Under the pieces are notes generated by a model, which was not told the DNA's origin, did not search any database, and saw only the letters and a program-made list of their open reading frames with translations. The translations under genes and the position numbers were made by a program. From the NCBI RefSeq assembly GCF_039631355.1, contig NZ_JBDIVF010000001.1, forward strand, positions 558,001 through 622,000: a DNA stretch of 64,000 nt, in the 5' to 3' direction. Shown here piece after piece: positions 17,388-27,407 of this stretch; the stretch's first letter is position 1; each line of letters starts with the position of its first letter. This stretch comes from Uliginosibacterium paludis (GTDB lineage Bacteria; Pseudomonadota; Gammaproteobacteria; Burkholderiales; Rhodocyclaceae).

Positions 17388-17936
17388 GTGACCGGATGCG
17401 TCCGCCTTGTCGCCGATCCTGCCTCATGCACGCCGCATGGCGCCGCATGCCGGTCGGCACACGGCTTTACGTTGATCGAGATTCTGGTGGTCATGGCCCT
17501 GCTCCTGATTGTGGCCGGGCTGGCCGTAGTGAAACTCGATGACAAGGGCGAGCGCGCCACGCGCAAGTTCGCCGAAGAGCTCAGCATCCGGCTTGAGGCT
17601 GCGCGTGACGAAGCGGTCTATGCCGGCCAGCCGGTGGCCTTTTCGAGCGACGGGCAGGGCTACAAGTTCTGGCAGGGCGACACCGCCCGCAAGCAGTGGA
17701 TCGCGGCGCCGGCAGGCAGCGAGCTCTCGCCTCGCACGCTGCAGGGTCAGGTGCGGATTGCGCGCCAGATCGTCAATGGCAAGGACCGGCCTCTCGGTGA
17801 CCGCCTGGTATTCAATGCCGACGGCATGGTCGAGCCCTTCATGCTGCTGCTCGAAGGCGGCAAGAGCCAGGTGGCGGTGGAAGGTGACGCGCTCGGTCGC
17901 GTCAGCATCCGGGACGTGAATGCCGATGCGCCGTAA
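17388..17936 (+). CDS. gspH: Minor pseudopilin GspH
   Basis: A 182-residue minor pseudopilin with prepilin site HG|FTLIEILVVM; a GTG start at 17388 gives a rather long leader of 26 residues, and a shorter start is possible. The mature part begins with the hydrophobic helix followed by a helical region with SIRLEAARDEAVYAGQPV, the GspH/FimT domain. It lies 6 bases after gspG and overlaps gspI by 17 bases. Confidence 0.88.
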   Translation: MTGCVRLVADPASCTPHGAACRSAHGFTLIEILVVMALLLIVAGLAVVKLDDKGERATRKFAEELSIRLEAARDEAVYAGQPVAFSSDGQGYKFWQGDTARKQWIAAPAGSELSPRTLQGQVRIARQIVNGKDRPLGDRLVFNADGMVEPFMLLLEGGKSQVAVEGDALGRVSIRDVNADAP

Positions 17937-18297
17937 CACCACAGGCTTCACGCTGCTTGAAACGCTGATCGCGCTGGCCGTGATCAGCCTCGCACTTGGT
18001 GCCGCGGTGCGCGCCAGCGCCTTCGGTGCGCAACGCGCCCACGACCTGCAGCAGCGCACGCTCGGAGGCTGGGTAGCGAGCAATGTGGTCAACGAAGTGC
18101 TGGCCATGCGCGACTTCCCGGAAATGGGCGCTGTCGAGGGTAAATCGAAGATGGGGGCCTTCGAGTTCAACTGGGTGCGCGAAGTCGGCCCGACGCCCAA
18201 CCTGAGTTTCCGTCGCATGGAGATCAAGGTCTATCCTGCCGACACGCCCGATGAACTCGTGGCCAGACAGGTCAGTTACGTGGCGAAGGTCAAATGA
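17920..18297 (+). CDS. gspI: Minor pseudopilin GspI
   Basis: A 125-residue minor pseudopilin with prepilin site TG|FTLLETLIALAVISL. GspI starts assembly of the tip complex I-J-K. The domain GWVASNVVNEVLAMRDFPEMG fits GspI. ATG 17920 or ATG 17926 could start it; both lie inside the gspH end. It overlaps gspJ by 4 bases. Confidence 0.9.
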   Translation: MPMRRNTTGFTLLETLIALAVISLALGAAVRASAFGAQRAHDLQQRTLGGWVASNVVNEVLAMRDFPEMGAVEGKSKMGAFEFNWVREVGPTPNLSFRRMEIKVYPADTPDELVARQVSYVAKVK

Positions 18298-18893
18298 TGC
18301 CGGGCCGGCGCGCCGCAGGTTTCACGCTGCTCGAAGTGCTCGTGGCGCTCGGCGTATTTGCCGTCGTGACGCTGCTCGCCTGGAAAGGTCTCGATCTGAT
18401 GACCACTGCGAAGGCAAGGCTCGACACGGAAATGCGCAAGTGGCGCGAGCTCGAACTCGTGTTCGAGCGCATCAACATGGATCTGACCCAGGTCGCGCCG
18501 CGCAGCTGGACCGACAGCAACAACCGGGTCCGCTCCCCGATCCAGGCGACCGGCAGCGAGGATGGCGCAAGCTGCCAGCTCGATGTGCTGCGCTTTGGCA
18601 ATGACAACGAAACGCTGCACACGCGCTACCGCGTGGCCGACGGACGCCTGAGCCTCGAACTGCCTCCCGTGGCATTCAGCGCCAGCGCGTCACAACCCGG
18701 ACTCACCCCGCCCAGCTACCTCTTGCTCGAAGGCGTGAGTCGCTGCGAGATGACCTTCTTCGACGAGAGCAACAAGCCCTATCGCCACTGGCCGGTCGAA
18801 GAAGCCGAAGACATGACGCGCCCTCACGGCATGCGCCTGCGGCTGACGCTGGATGGCCGCGGCGATTTCGAACGGGTCTATTACATCCCGTGA
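18294..18893 (+). CDS. gspJ: Minor pseudopilin GspJ
   Basis: A 199-residue minor pseudopilin with prepilin site AG|FTLLEVLVALGVF, followed by an ERINMDLTQVAPRSW stretch typical of GspJ and the C-terminal MRLRLTLDGRGDFERVYYIP. Forms the tip complex with GspI and GspK. It overlaps both neighbours by 4 bases. Confidence 0.91.
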   Translation: MMPGRRAAGFTLLEVLVALGVFAVVTLLAWKGLDLMTTAKARLDTEMRKWRELELVFERINMDLTQVAPRSWTDSNNRVRSPIQATGSEDGASCQLDVLRFGNDNETLHTRYRVADGRLSLELPPVAFSASASQPGLTPPSYLLLEGVSRCEMTFFDESNKPYRHWPVEEAEDMTRPHGMRLRLTLDGRGDFERVYYIP

Positions 18894-19786
18894 ACACGCG
18901 CACACAATCCCTTTTTCGCCAGCGTGGCGTCGCACTGATCATCTCGCTGCTGGTGGTCGCCATCGTCACCGCCCTCGCGCTGCTCTTTACCGCGCGACAG
19001 CAGCTCTGGATGCGCCAGATCGAGAACCGCAACAACTTCACGATGGCGATCGACGTGGCAATCGCGGCGATCGACATGACCCGTCTCACGCTGCGCGACG
19101 ATGCACGCCGCAACCGTTACGACCACCTGCTCGAGCCCTGGACCATTCCGATCCCGCCGATCGCCGTCGAGCAAGGCAAGGTTGCCGGGCGCATCACCGA
19201 ACTGCAGGGCCGGTACAACCTCACCAATCTGTTGCCCCCGGCCAACGCGACCATTCGCATCGATGACGCGAATCTCGTCCGCGTTGCCCGCGCGTTCAGC
19301 CTCTCCACATCCGATCTTGCCGGGCTCATGACCGCCTACCAGAATCTGCGCAAGCGCGAGCCCTACAGCACGCCGGAACTGAGCGAGCTCGTGCGTCTCG
19401 CCGGTCTGCAGGCCGACACCCTGCCGGCGCTCGAGCGCAACCTGGTCGTCCTGCCGGCACGAACGCCCGTCAATGTGAATTTCGCCACGGCAGAGGTACT
19501 GCAGGCGGCCATCGCCGGCCTCAGCGCCAGCACGGCCGCTGAAGCCGTCGCGCAAAGAAACGGCAATCCCTTCAAGACGCCGGAGGATTTCACGAAACTC
19601 CTGCCCGAATCGGTGAAGGGCGCGGCCTCGAAAGAAGCGGTCGATGTGCAGACCCGCTTCTTCCTGGTCGACATCGATGCCTGGTTCAACGAGATGCATA
19701 CCGGCTACCAGGCCCTGCTCCAGCGCGACGGTTCGAACATGCCCCGCGTGGTGTGGGCGCGGCGCAGCAAACTGTCGTCATCCTGA
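18890..19786 (+). CDS. gspK: Minor pseudopilin GspK
   Basis: A 298-residue tip pseudopilin starting with GTG. The processing site is RG|VALIISLLVVAIV, without the Glu5 seen in the other pseudopilins, which is characteristic of GspK. A large alpha domain follows with the LQGRYNLTNLL stretch and the helix-hairpin-helix-like VNVNFATAEVLQAAIAGL. It is the last gene of the F-G-H-I-J-K block; 55 bases separate it from gspC. Confidence 0.92.
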   Translation: MNTRTQSLFRQRGVALIISLLVVAIVTALALLFTARQQLWMRQIENRNNFTMAIDVAIAAIDMTRLTLRDDARRNRYDHLLEPWTIPIPPIAVEQGKVAGRITELQGRYNLTNLLPPANATIRIDDANLVRVARAFSLSTSDLAGLMTAYQNLRKREPYSTPELSELVRLAGLQADTLPALERNLVVLPARTPVNVNFATAEVLQAAIAGLSASTAAEAVAQRNGNPFKTPEDFTKLLPESVKGAASKEAVDVQTRFFLVDIDAWFNEMHTGYQALLQRDGSNMPRVVWARRSKLSSS

Positions 19787-19841
19787 GCCGAAATCCCTGA
19801 AATTCGAACACTTGCTACCCGGAACACGCTAAATTTTCACC

Positions 19842-20711
19842 GTGAAATTCAGAAGCTCAATCCCCCGGAAACTCCCTGCCATCGGCCTGCGTCCGGACGC
19901 ACGTTTCATGACGCGCTGCCTGACCGCAGCGGCCCTGGTGACGCTCGGCTGGAGCACGGCACATCTGCTCGGCAGCCTGCTCGGCTGGCGCGCGAGCGAA
20001 CCGGCGCTGGCACTGACCGCTCCGGTAGCCGAGGATTCGGGCGGATCACGGCGCGTACTCGCGCGCTGGTTTGCCGCCCCCGAAGCCGGCAAGCCTGCGG
20101 TTGCGCCGCTTTCGGGGCTTGAGCTGATCGCCGTCATCGCAGGGGAACGCGGTGTCGCGCTCATCAGCGGCATCGAAGCACAGCCCGTCGCCGTTCAGGT
20201 CGGCAAGGACGCCCGGCCGGGCCTGCGACTGCTGGAGGTCCAGCGCGATCGTGCGGTTTTTGATCAGGGCGGCGCCCGCGTCGAACTCCCCTTCCCCGCC
20301 CACGCATCGGCCGCCGCACTGATTGCCGGCATGATGCCAGCCGAAGCGCCGCGCGCCGCGCCCCCGGAAAACAGGCAGGCGGACGCCGCGCCCGTCTCCC
20401 AGGAAAACGCCAGCGTCTCGCGCGGGCGCCTGACCAGCATCGCGCAGACGGGCAACCTCGGCGACTGGGACAAGGGCCTCTCGAACTTCCCGAGCGGAGG
20501 CATCCAGATCACGTCGGCAGCCGAACAACCGCTGGCCAGGGTGCTGGACCTCAAGGACGGCGACATCATCCGCCAGGTCAATAACCGCGAGATCAAGCAG
20601 CTGGCAGACGTCTCGCTGGTGTACCACTACTTCAGCCAGGCGCAGGACGTGAATCTGCAGATTCTCCGCGATGGCAAACCCGTACAAATCAATTTCAAGA
20701 TCACGCCATGA
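19842..20711 (+). CDS. gspC: Type II secretion protein GspC
   Basis: GspC links the inner-membrane platform to the secretin. The 289-residue protein (GTG start) has a short cytoplasmic part, a membrane span at about 25-45, an HR domain (LSGLELIAVIAGERGVALIS...; about 88-150), a Pro/Ala linker and a PDZ-like end (LARVLDLKDGDIIRQVNNRE). It overlaps gspD by 4 bases. Here gspC-D-E follow gspK, whereas in most systems they precede gspF. Confidence 0.9.
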   Translation: MKFRSSIPRKLPAIGLRPDARFMTRCLTAAALVTLGWSTAHLLGSLLGWRASEPALALTAPVAEDSGGSRRVLARWFAAPEAGKPAVAPLSGLELIAVIAGERGVALISGIEAQPVAVQVGKDARPGLRLLEVQRDRAVFDQGGARVELPFPAHASAAALIAGMMPAEAPRAAPPENRQADAAPVSQENASVSRGRLTSIAQTGNLGDWDKGLSNFPSGGIQITSAAEQPLARVLDLKDGDIIRQVNNREIKQLADVSLVYHYFSQAQDVNLQILRDGKPVQINFKITP

Positions 20712-22831
20712 AAATCAAGACTCTCGCGGCTGCGACGCTGCTCTGCTTCGCGCTGACCTCCGCTCATGCGGCGGATGATCGCGTCACGCTGAACTTCGTC
20801 AATTCCGATCTTGAAGCCACGCTGAAAGCCGTCACCATCATCACCGGCAAGAGTTTCGTGATCGATCCGAAGCTCAAGGGCACGGTGAACATCGTGTCGA
20901 ACCAGCCGGTAGACCGGAACCTGATCCTGCCCATCGTGCAGAGCGCGCTGCGCCAGCAGGGCATCACGCTGATCGACACCGGTACCGTCGTCAAGGTGCT
21001 GGCCGAAGGCGACGCCAAGCAGCATGCGAGTCCGCTCGTGACGCCGGGCAAGATCCCCTCGGGAGACCGCTTCGTCACCCAGGTCTATCCCTTGCGTTTC
21101 GAGTCCGCCACGCAACTGGCCCAGGTGCTTCGCCCGATGCTGGGCAACAACAGCGTGATCGCGGCCTACCAGGCCGGCAATGTGCTGGTCATCAGCGATT
21201 ACGCCGAGAACCTCTCTCGCATCAACCGCATGCTCGAGCATATTGACCAGCCTTCGAGCACCGACGTGTTCGCCGTACCGGTCAAGAATGCTTCGGTACT
21301 GGACGTCGCCCAGACCATCGCCCGGCTGATGCCGGAGGTCGTGCTGCAGGGCACGGCGTCCCCCACCCCGGTGCCGGACGGTGTCAGGCGCGTCCTGCTG
21401 GTCACGGATCCGCGCTCCAGCCAGATCATCGTGCGCAGCCCGACCGCCGCCCATGCGGCCCAGGTCAAGCAGATCGTCGAGATGCTCGACAGCCCGGGAG
21501 CCTCGTCGAGCAACATGCATGTGATCTACCTGCGCAACGCGGAAGCCACCCGGCTTGCCGCCACCCTGCGCGGCATCCTTACCGGGCAGGACAGCGGCAG
21601 CGGCTCGACGTCGGGCAACAGCATGAACACGGCGAACAGCAGCACATCGGGCGGCACCTCGGCGTCCTCCTCGCCACAGGCCAGCCAGAGCACCGGCAGC
21701 ACGGCGACCAACGTGAAGATCGACGGCGTGCAGGTCATGATCCAGGCCGACTCGATGACGAACTCGCTGATCGTCACCGCGCCCGACCGTATCTACAACG
21801 ACATCCGCGAGATCGTCGACAAGCTCGACATGCGTCGCGCGCAGGTTTATGTCGAAGCCATGATCGCCGAGGTCAATGTTTCAAAGGCCGGAGAGTTCGG
21901 CTTCCAGTGGGCGGTTGCCGGTGCCAATTCGAAGATCGGCGGAGGCGTCATTTCCTCGCTGGCGACCAGCACGACCAACAGCATCGCGACCATCGCATCG
22001 GCGCTGGCCTCTGACAGCAGCACGACCACCGTGCCGGAAGGCTTCAACATCGGCATCTTCAACGGAGACCCCACCAAGGGCACTGCCTCGCTCGGCATGC
22101 TGGCCTCGGCCATCGAGAAGTCCGGCGACGGCAATGTGCTCTCCACGCCCAATCTGCAGACGCTGGATAACGAAGAAGCGCGGATCGTCGTGGGCCAGAA
22201 CATCCCGATCATCACCGGTACCCAGCTCTCCAGCAGCAACTCCAACCCCTTCACCACGGTGGAGCGCAAGGACATCGGCATCAAGCTCAAGATCAAGCCG
22301 CAGATCTCCGAAGGTGGCGCGATCACGCTGAATGTCGCGCAGGAAGTGTCCAGCATCGACAGCTCGGTCAACACCAGCGGCACCGGAATCGCCACCAAGG
22401 TTCGGACCATCGAGACCAAGGTGCTGGTCGACGACGGGCAGATCGTCGTCCTGGGCGGCCTGATCGAAGACAGCCAGTCCAACAATGACAATCGGGTACC
22501 GCTGCTCTCCGACATCCCGCTCATCGGCCATCTGTTCCGCTATCGCTCGCGCTCACACAGCAAGACCAACCTGATGGTGTTCCTGCGCCCGACCGTGCTG
22601 CGTGACAGTGCCGACAACGCGCGCCTGGCCAACGAACGCTACAACTACCTGCGCGCCCGTCAGGCGGAATACACGCCGCCGGAAAGCTGGGTTCTGCCGA
22701 ACAGCCCGCTGACCCAGTTGCCGGCCCGCGATGACACACCTCCCGCCGCCGCGCCGATCGATCTGCGGCAGAAAGATGCGGCGGCCGGCAGTGCGAATGC
22801 CCCGCAAACAGATACGACGAAAACACCATGA
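20708..22831 (+). CDS. gspD: Type II secretion outer-membrane secretin GspD
   Basis: The 707-residue secretin forms the outer-membrane channel. It has a signal peptide (cut near AHA|ADD), N0 domain (VTLNFVNSDLEATLKAVTII), N1-N3 domains with a Ser/Gly/Thr-rich insert at about 295-337 inside N3, then the secretin core with VPLLSDIPLIGHLFRYRS and the LMVFLRPTVLRD end. A C-terminal Pro/Ala tail may bind a pilotin. It overlaps gspC and gspE by 4 bases each. Confidence 0.95.
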   Translation: MKIKTLAAATLLCFALTSAHAADDRVTLNFVNSDLEATLKAVTIITGKSFVIDPKLKGTVNIVSNQPVDRNLILPIVQSALRQQGITLIDTGTVVKVLAEGDAKQHASPLVTPGKIPSGDRFVTQVYPLRFESATQLAQVLRPMLGNNSVIAAYQAGNVLVISDYAENLSRINRMLEHIDQPSSTDVFAVPVKNASVLDVAQTIARLMPEVVLQGTASPTPVPDGVRRVLLVTDPRSSQIIVRSPTAAHAAQVKQIVEMLDSPGASSSNMHVIYLRNAEATRLAATLRGILTGQDSGSGSTSGNSMNTANSSTSGGTSASSSPQASQSTGSTATNVKIDGVQVMIQADSMTNSLIVTAPDRIYNDIREIVDKLDMRRAQVYVEAMIAEVNVSKAGEFGFQWAVAGANSKIGGGVISSLATSTTNSIATIASALASDSSTTTVPEGFNIGIFNGDPTKGTASLGMLASAIEKSGDGNVLSTPNLQTLDNEEARIVVGQNIPIITGTQLSSSNSNPFTTVERKDIGIKLKIKPQISEGGAITLNVAQEVSSIDSSVNTSGTGIATKVRTIETKVLVDDGQIVVLGGLIEDSQSNNDNRVPLLSDIPLIGHLFRYRSRSHSKTNLMVFLRPTVLRDSADNARLANERYNYLRARQAEYTPPESWVLPNSPLTQLPARDDTPPAAAPIDLRQKDAAAGSANAPQTDTTKTP

Positions 22832-24306
22832 GCGAGCGTCTCATCAGCTTCGCGCATGCACGTGAGTTCGGGCTTTTCGATGCGGGCCGGACCGACGCCG
22901 GCAAGCTGAAGGTCTGCTTCCGCGAAGGCGGCGACTTCACCATGCTGGCCGAACTGCAGCGTCATGCCGGCACCGGGCTCGACCTCGAAGTGCTGCCGCT
23001 CGCCACCTTCCAGCAGCGTCTGGGCGAAGCGTTCAACCAGGGCTCGGGTGGCGCATCCCGGATGGTGGAAGACATTGCCGGATCGGTGGACCTTTCCAGC
23101 CTGCTGGAAGAAATCCCCGAAACCCAGGATCTGCTCGAAGCGGAAGAAAATGCCCCCGTCATTCGACTGATCAACGCGCTGCTCACCGAAGCACTGCGCG
23201 AAGAGGCCTCCGACATCCACTTCGAACTCTTCGAGTCACGTGCCACGGTCCGCTTCCGGATCGATGGCGCCATGCGGGATGTAATCGAGCCGCAGCGTGG
23301 TCTGCACGCCGCCATCGTCTCCCGCATCAAGATCATGGCGGGGCTGGATATCGCCGAGAAACGGCTGCCGCAGGATGGTCGCATCACGCTGCGTCTGGCC
23401 GGCCGCCCGGTGGATGTCCGCGTTTCCACGCTGCCGACGGCTCACGGCGAGCGCGTGGTGCTGCGCCTGCTGGACAAATCCGCCAACCGGCTGGATCTGG
23501 ACAGTCTCGGCATGCCGCCTGCCACGCTGACCCGCATGCAGGGTCTGCTGTCGCAACCGCACGGCATCATGCTCGTGACCGGCCCGACCGGCTCCGGCAA
23601 GACCACCACGCTGTATGCCGCACTGGCACAGATGGATGCCCGCGAGCTGAACATCATGACAGTCGAGGATCCGATCGAGTACGAGCTCGACGGCATCGGC
23701 CAAACCCAGATCAACTCGCGCATCGAGATGAGCTTTGCCAGAGCCCTGCGCGCCATCCTGCGGCAGGATCCGGACGTCATCCTGATCGGTGAAATCCGTG
23801 ATCTTGAAACCGCCCAGATCGCGGTACAGGCCTCACTGACCGGCCACCTGGTGCTCGCCACGCTGCACACGAACGACGCGCCCAGCGCGATGACCCGGCT
23901 GATTGACATGGGCGTGGAGCCTTTCCTGCTGGCCTCGTCGTCGATCGGCGTGCTGGCGCAGCGCCTGGTTCGCCGCCTGTGCCCCGAATGCAGAATTCCC
24001 TATGCGCCCGACAGCGCGGAGCAGGCCCTGCTCGGAGTCGGCCCGGAGCATGCGCTTTACCGCGCAGGCGGATGCCCGGCCTGTGCGCAATCCGGCTATC
24101 GCGGCCGCGGCGGGATTTATGAACTGATGGTCTTCGACGAGAACACGCGAACCCTCATCCATGACCGTGCCAACGAGCAGGCGCTGCGTGCGCATGCCTC
24201 AGAGCACGGCATGCTGAGTCTGCGTGAGGACGGTTACGCGCGGGTGCGCGCAGGCGTCACCTCACTGGAAGAAATCCTGCGAGTCACCCGGGCAGAAAAC
24301 GAATAG
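22828..24306 (+). CDS. gspE: Type II secretion ATPase GspE
   Basis: The 492-residue hexameric ATPase drives pseudopilus assembly. Walker A is GPTGSGKTTT (about 252-261); the Asp box and Walker B follow in DPDVILIGEIRDLETAQ. The tetracysteine zinc motif of GspE is present: CPEC at 385-388 and CPAC at 416-419. It is the last gene of the secretion operon. A broken IS3-family element begins 20 bases after its stop. Confidence 0.95.
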   Translation: MSERLISFAHAREFGLFDAGRTDAGKLKVCFREGGDFTMLAELQRHAGTGLDLEVLPLATFQQRLGEAFNQGSGGASRMVEDIAGSVDLSSLLEEIPETQDLLEAEENAPVIRLINALLTEALREEASDIHFELFESRATVRFRIDGAMRDVIEPQRGLHAAIVSRIKIMAGLDIAEKRLPQDGRITLRLAGRPVDVRVSTLPTAHGERVVLRLLDKSANRLDLDSLGMPPATLTRMQGLLSQPHGIMLVTGPTGSGKTTTLYAALAQMDARELNIMTVEDPIEYELDGIGQTQINSRIEMSFARALRAILRQDPDVILIGEIRDLETAQIAVQASLTGHLVLATLHTNDAPSAMTRLIDMGVEPFLLASSSIGVLAQRLVRRLCPECRIPYAPDSAEQALLGVGPEHALYRAGGCPACAQSGYRGRGGIYELMVFDENTRTLIHDRANEQALRAHASEHGMLSLREDGYARVRAGVTSLEEILRVTRAENE

Positions 24307-24339
24307 CACTCCCGCAAATCGGCACGGCCCCGTCCTGAA

Positions 24340-25198
24340 TCAGGTTGACACCTGCGAGCGCGAAGTTGCGCTCTGCTTGATTGCTGCAATAGACGCCCGA
24401 TGAACCTCATCGGGCGTCTTCATTTTCAGCGACAAATGCGGTCTGTGCCCGTTGTAGATCCGCACCGACTCATCGACCATTCGCCGCACCTGCGCCAGGT
24501 CTGCCGGGCGGCGGAGCGGGAACTCGCTCTTCAGAATGCCATTGACCCGTTCAGCCAGCGCATTCTGGTAACAGTCGTAGCCATCGGTCATTGAGCAGCG
24601 CACGCCGTGGCGGACATGCAGCCGCTGGTACTCGTACAAACAGTACCGGATGCAGCGAGTCATGAACGTGATGACCAACAATGCGGCGAGACCCGGCGTC
24701 GGTCACCAGGCTCAGACAGACGCACCCCGCTTGAGTCGGCAGATACGTGATATCCGCCCTCCCCCCCCCCGGATCTGCTCGCTGGCCTCGGCGCAATGCC
24801 GCTGTGGCCCCTCCCTGAGCAGGTTGGGGTGACGGCGGAAGCGATGATGACTGGTCGTGGTCTTGTGATAGGCCCGCCTCGGCAGAACCAGCAGCCGCGC
24901 CTGGCGCAGAATCCCAAAGAGCGCGTCACGCCCCACCCGAATCCCTGCCTTGGCCAGCGGCTCGCGCAGCACATGCTGCAGCTTCCACGTGCCCAGGCGA
25001 GATTGCCTGCGCCGCACGCCTCTGACCCCATCGACGACGCGCTGCTCCCGGCATTCACGCTCGCGCGTGCGCGCCAAGCCCTTGTCATACGCCTGGCGAC
25101 TCAGCCCCCAGTGCCGGCAAGCCCTGCTCACGCTCAGCCCTTGGATGAGCCGCTGCGAGAGGACTTGCCCGAGGGCTTTTTTACGACTTTGACTCCGT
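24340..25198 (-). pseudogene. IS3-family orfB (DDE integrase domain), frameshifted and deleted
   Basis: The -1 frame after orfA reads KKALGQVLSQRLIQGLSVSR and on through SRACRHWGLSRQAYDKG and HHRFRRHPNLL. It then breaks: ADITYLPTQAGCVCLSLVTD (first catalytic Asp) lies in a second frame up to about 24650, and YDCYQNALAERVNGILKSEF (catalytic Glu) plus HRPHLSLKMKTPDEVHRA in a third. The usual HHSDRGSQYTS segment with the second Asp is absent between these parts, so there is an internal deletion as well as frameshifts near 24760 and 24660. The element cannot move by itself. Confidence 0.82.
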
Positions 25199-25535
25199 AG
25201 TCGCGCTTGAGCACATCGATCACCGCTTCGAACAGTCGTGCTTTCTCTTCGGCGGCCCCCAACTGAACCTCCAGCGCGTTGATCCGCTGCTTGGGCGTGA
25301 GGGGCAAGGGCGCTTTCTTCATGGGCGGGCCGCCGTGCACAAGACCCCGCCCCGCGCCACCCCAATCCTGGGGACCGTGCTTGCGCAACCAGACCAGAAC
25401 CGTCGAACGCCCCTGAATCCCGTAGCGCTCCTGAGCCTGCTTACAGGTCAGTTCGCCTCTTTCTACCTGCTCCACCACTGACAGCTTAAAAGCCAGCGCG
25501 TAGTCGCGCTGCGTCCTCTTCTCCCCTGATTCCAT
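25134..25535 (-). CDS. IS3-family orfA (helix-turn-helix protein)
   Basis: A 133-residue DNA-binding transposase subunit: the N-terminal helix-turn-helix (YALAFKLSVVEQVERGELTC, CKQAQERYGIQGRSTVLVWL) is followed by a leucine-rich coil (INALEVQLGAAEEKARLFEAVIDVL). Near its 3' end the heptamer A AAA AAG (25176-25182, complement) is the usual -1 slippery site for making the OrfAB fusion. The frame is intact although orfB is not. Confidence 0.85.
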   Translation of the reverse strand: MESGEKRTQRDYALAFKLSVVEQVERGELTCKQAQERYGIQGRSTVLVWLRKHGPQDWGGAGRGLVHGGPPMKKAPLPLTPKQRINALEVQLGAAEEKARLFEAVIDVLKRDYGVKVVKKPSGKSSRSGSSKG

Positions 25536-25591
25536 CTGCCTTCCCCTTTCATGACGTGAAAAGGTGACAACCCGGACCAGGACGGGGCAGC

Positions 25592-25623
25592 AAAAAAAAG
25601 AAAGCCACCCGAAGGTGGCTTTC
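25592..25623 (-). terminator. Terminator of the ABC importer operon
   Basis: On the minus strand GAAAGCCACC/GGTGGCTTTC pair perfectly (25600-25609 with 25614-25623) around a four-base loop and are followed by eight T (25592-25599). It lies 20 bases after the ATPase stop codon. Confidence 0.9.
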
Positions 25624-25643
25624 CAGACAACAGTCCGAGCAGA

Positions 25644-27401
<1,758 letters not shown>

Positions 27402-27407
27402 CCTGAA

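Larger units (their letters stand above)
24327..25588 (-). mobile_element. IS3-family insertion sequence, decayed
   Basis: Imperfect terminal repeats GCCCCGTCCTGAATCAGGTTG at left (24327 on) and GCCCCGTCCTGGTCCGGGTTG on the complement at right (to 25588) bound a 1262-bp element carrying orfA and a damaged orfB on the minus strand. No clear target duplication is visible. It sits between gspE and the terminator of the ABC importer operon, so it breaks neither unit. Confidence 0.85.

Noticed and set aside
24660..25588. Functional IS3 transposase
   Set aside because: orfB is spread over three frames and the segment with the second catalytic Asp is missing.
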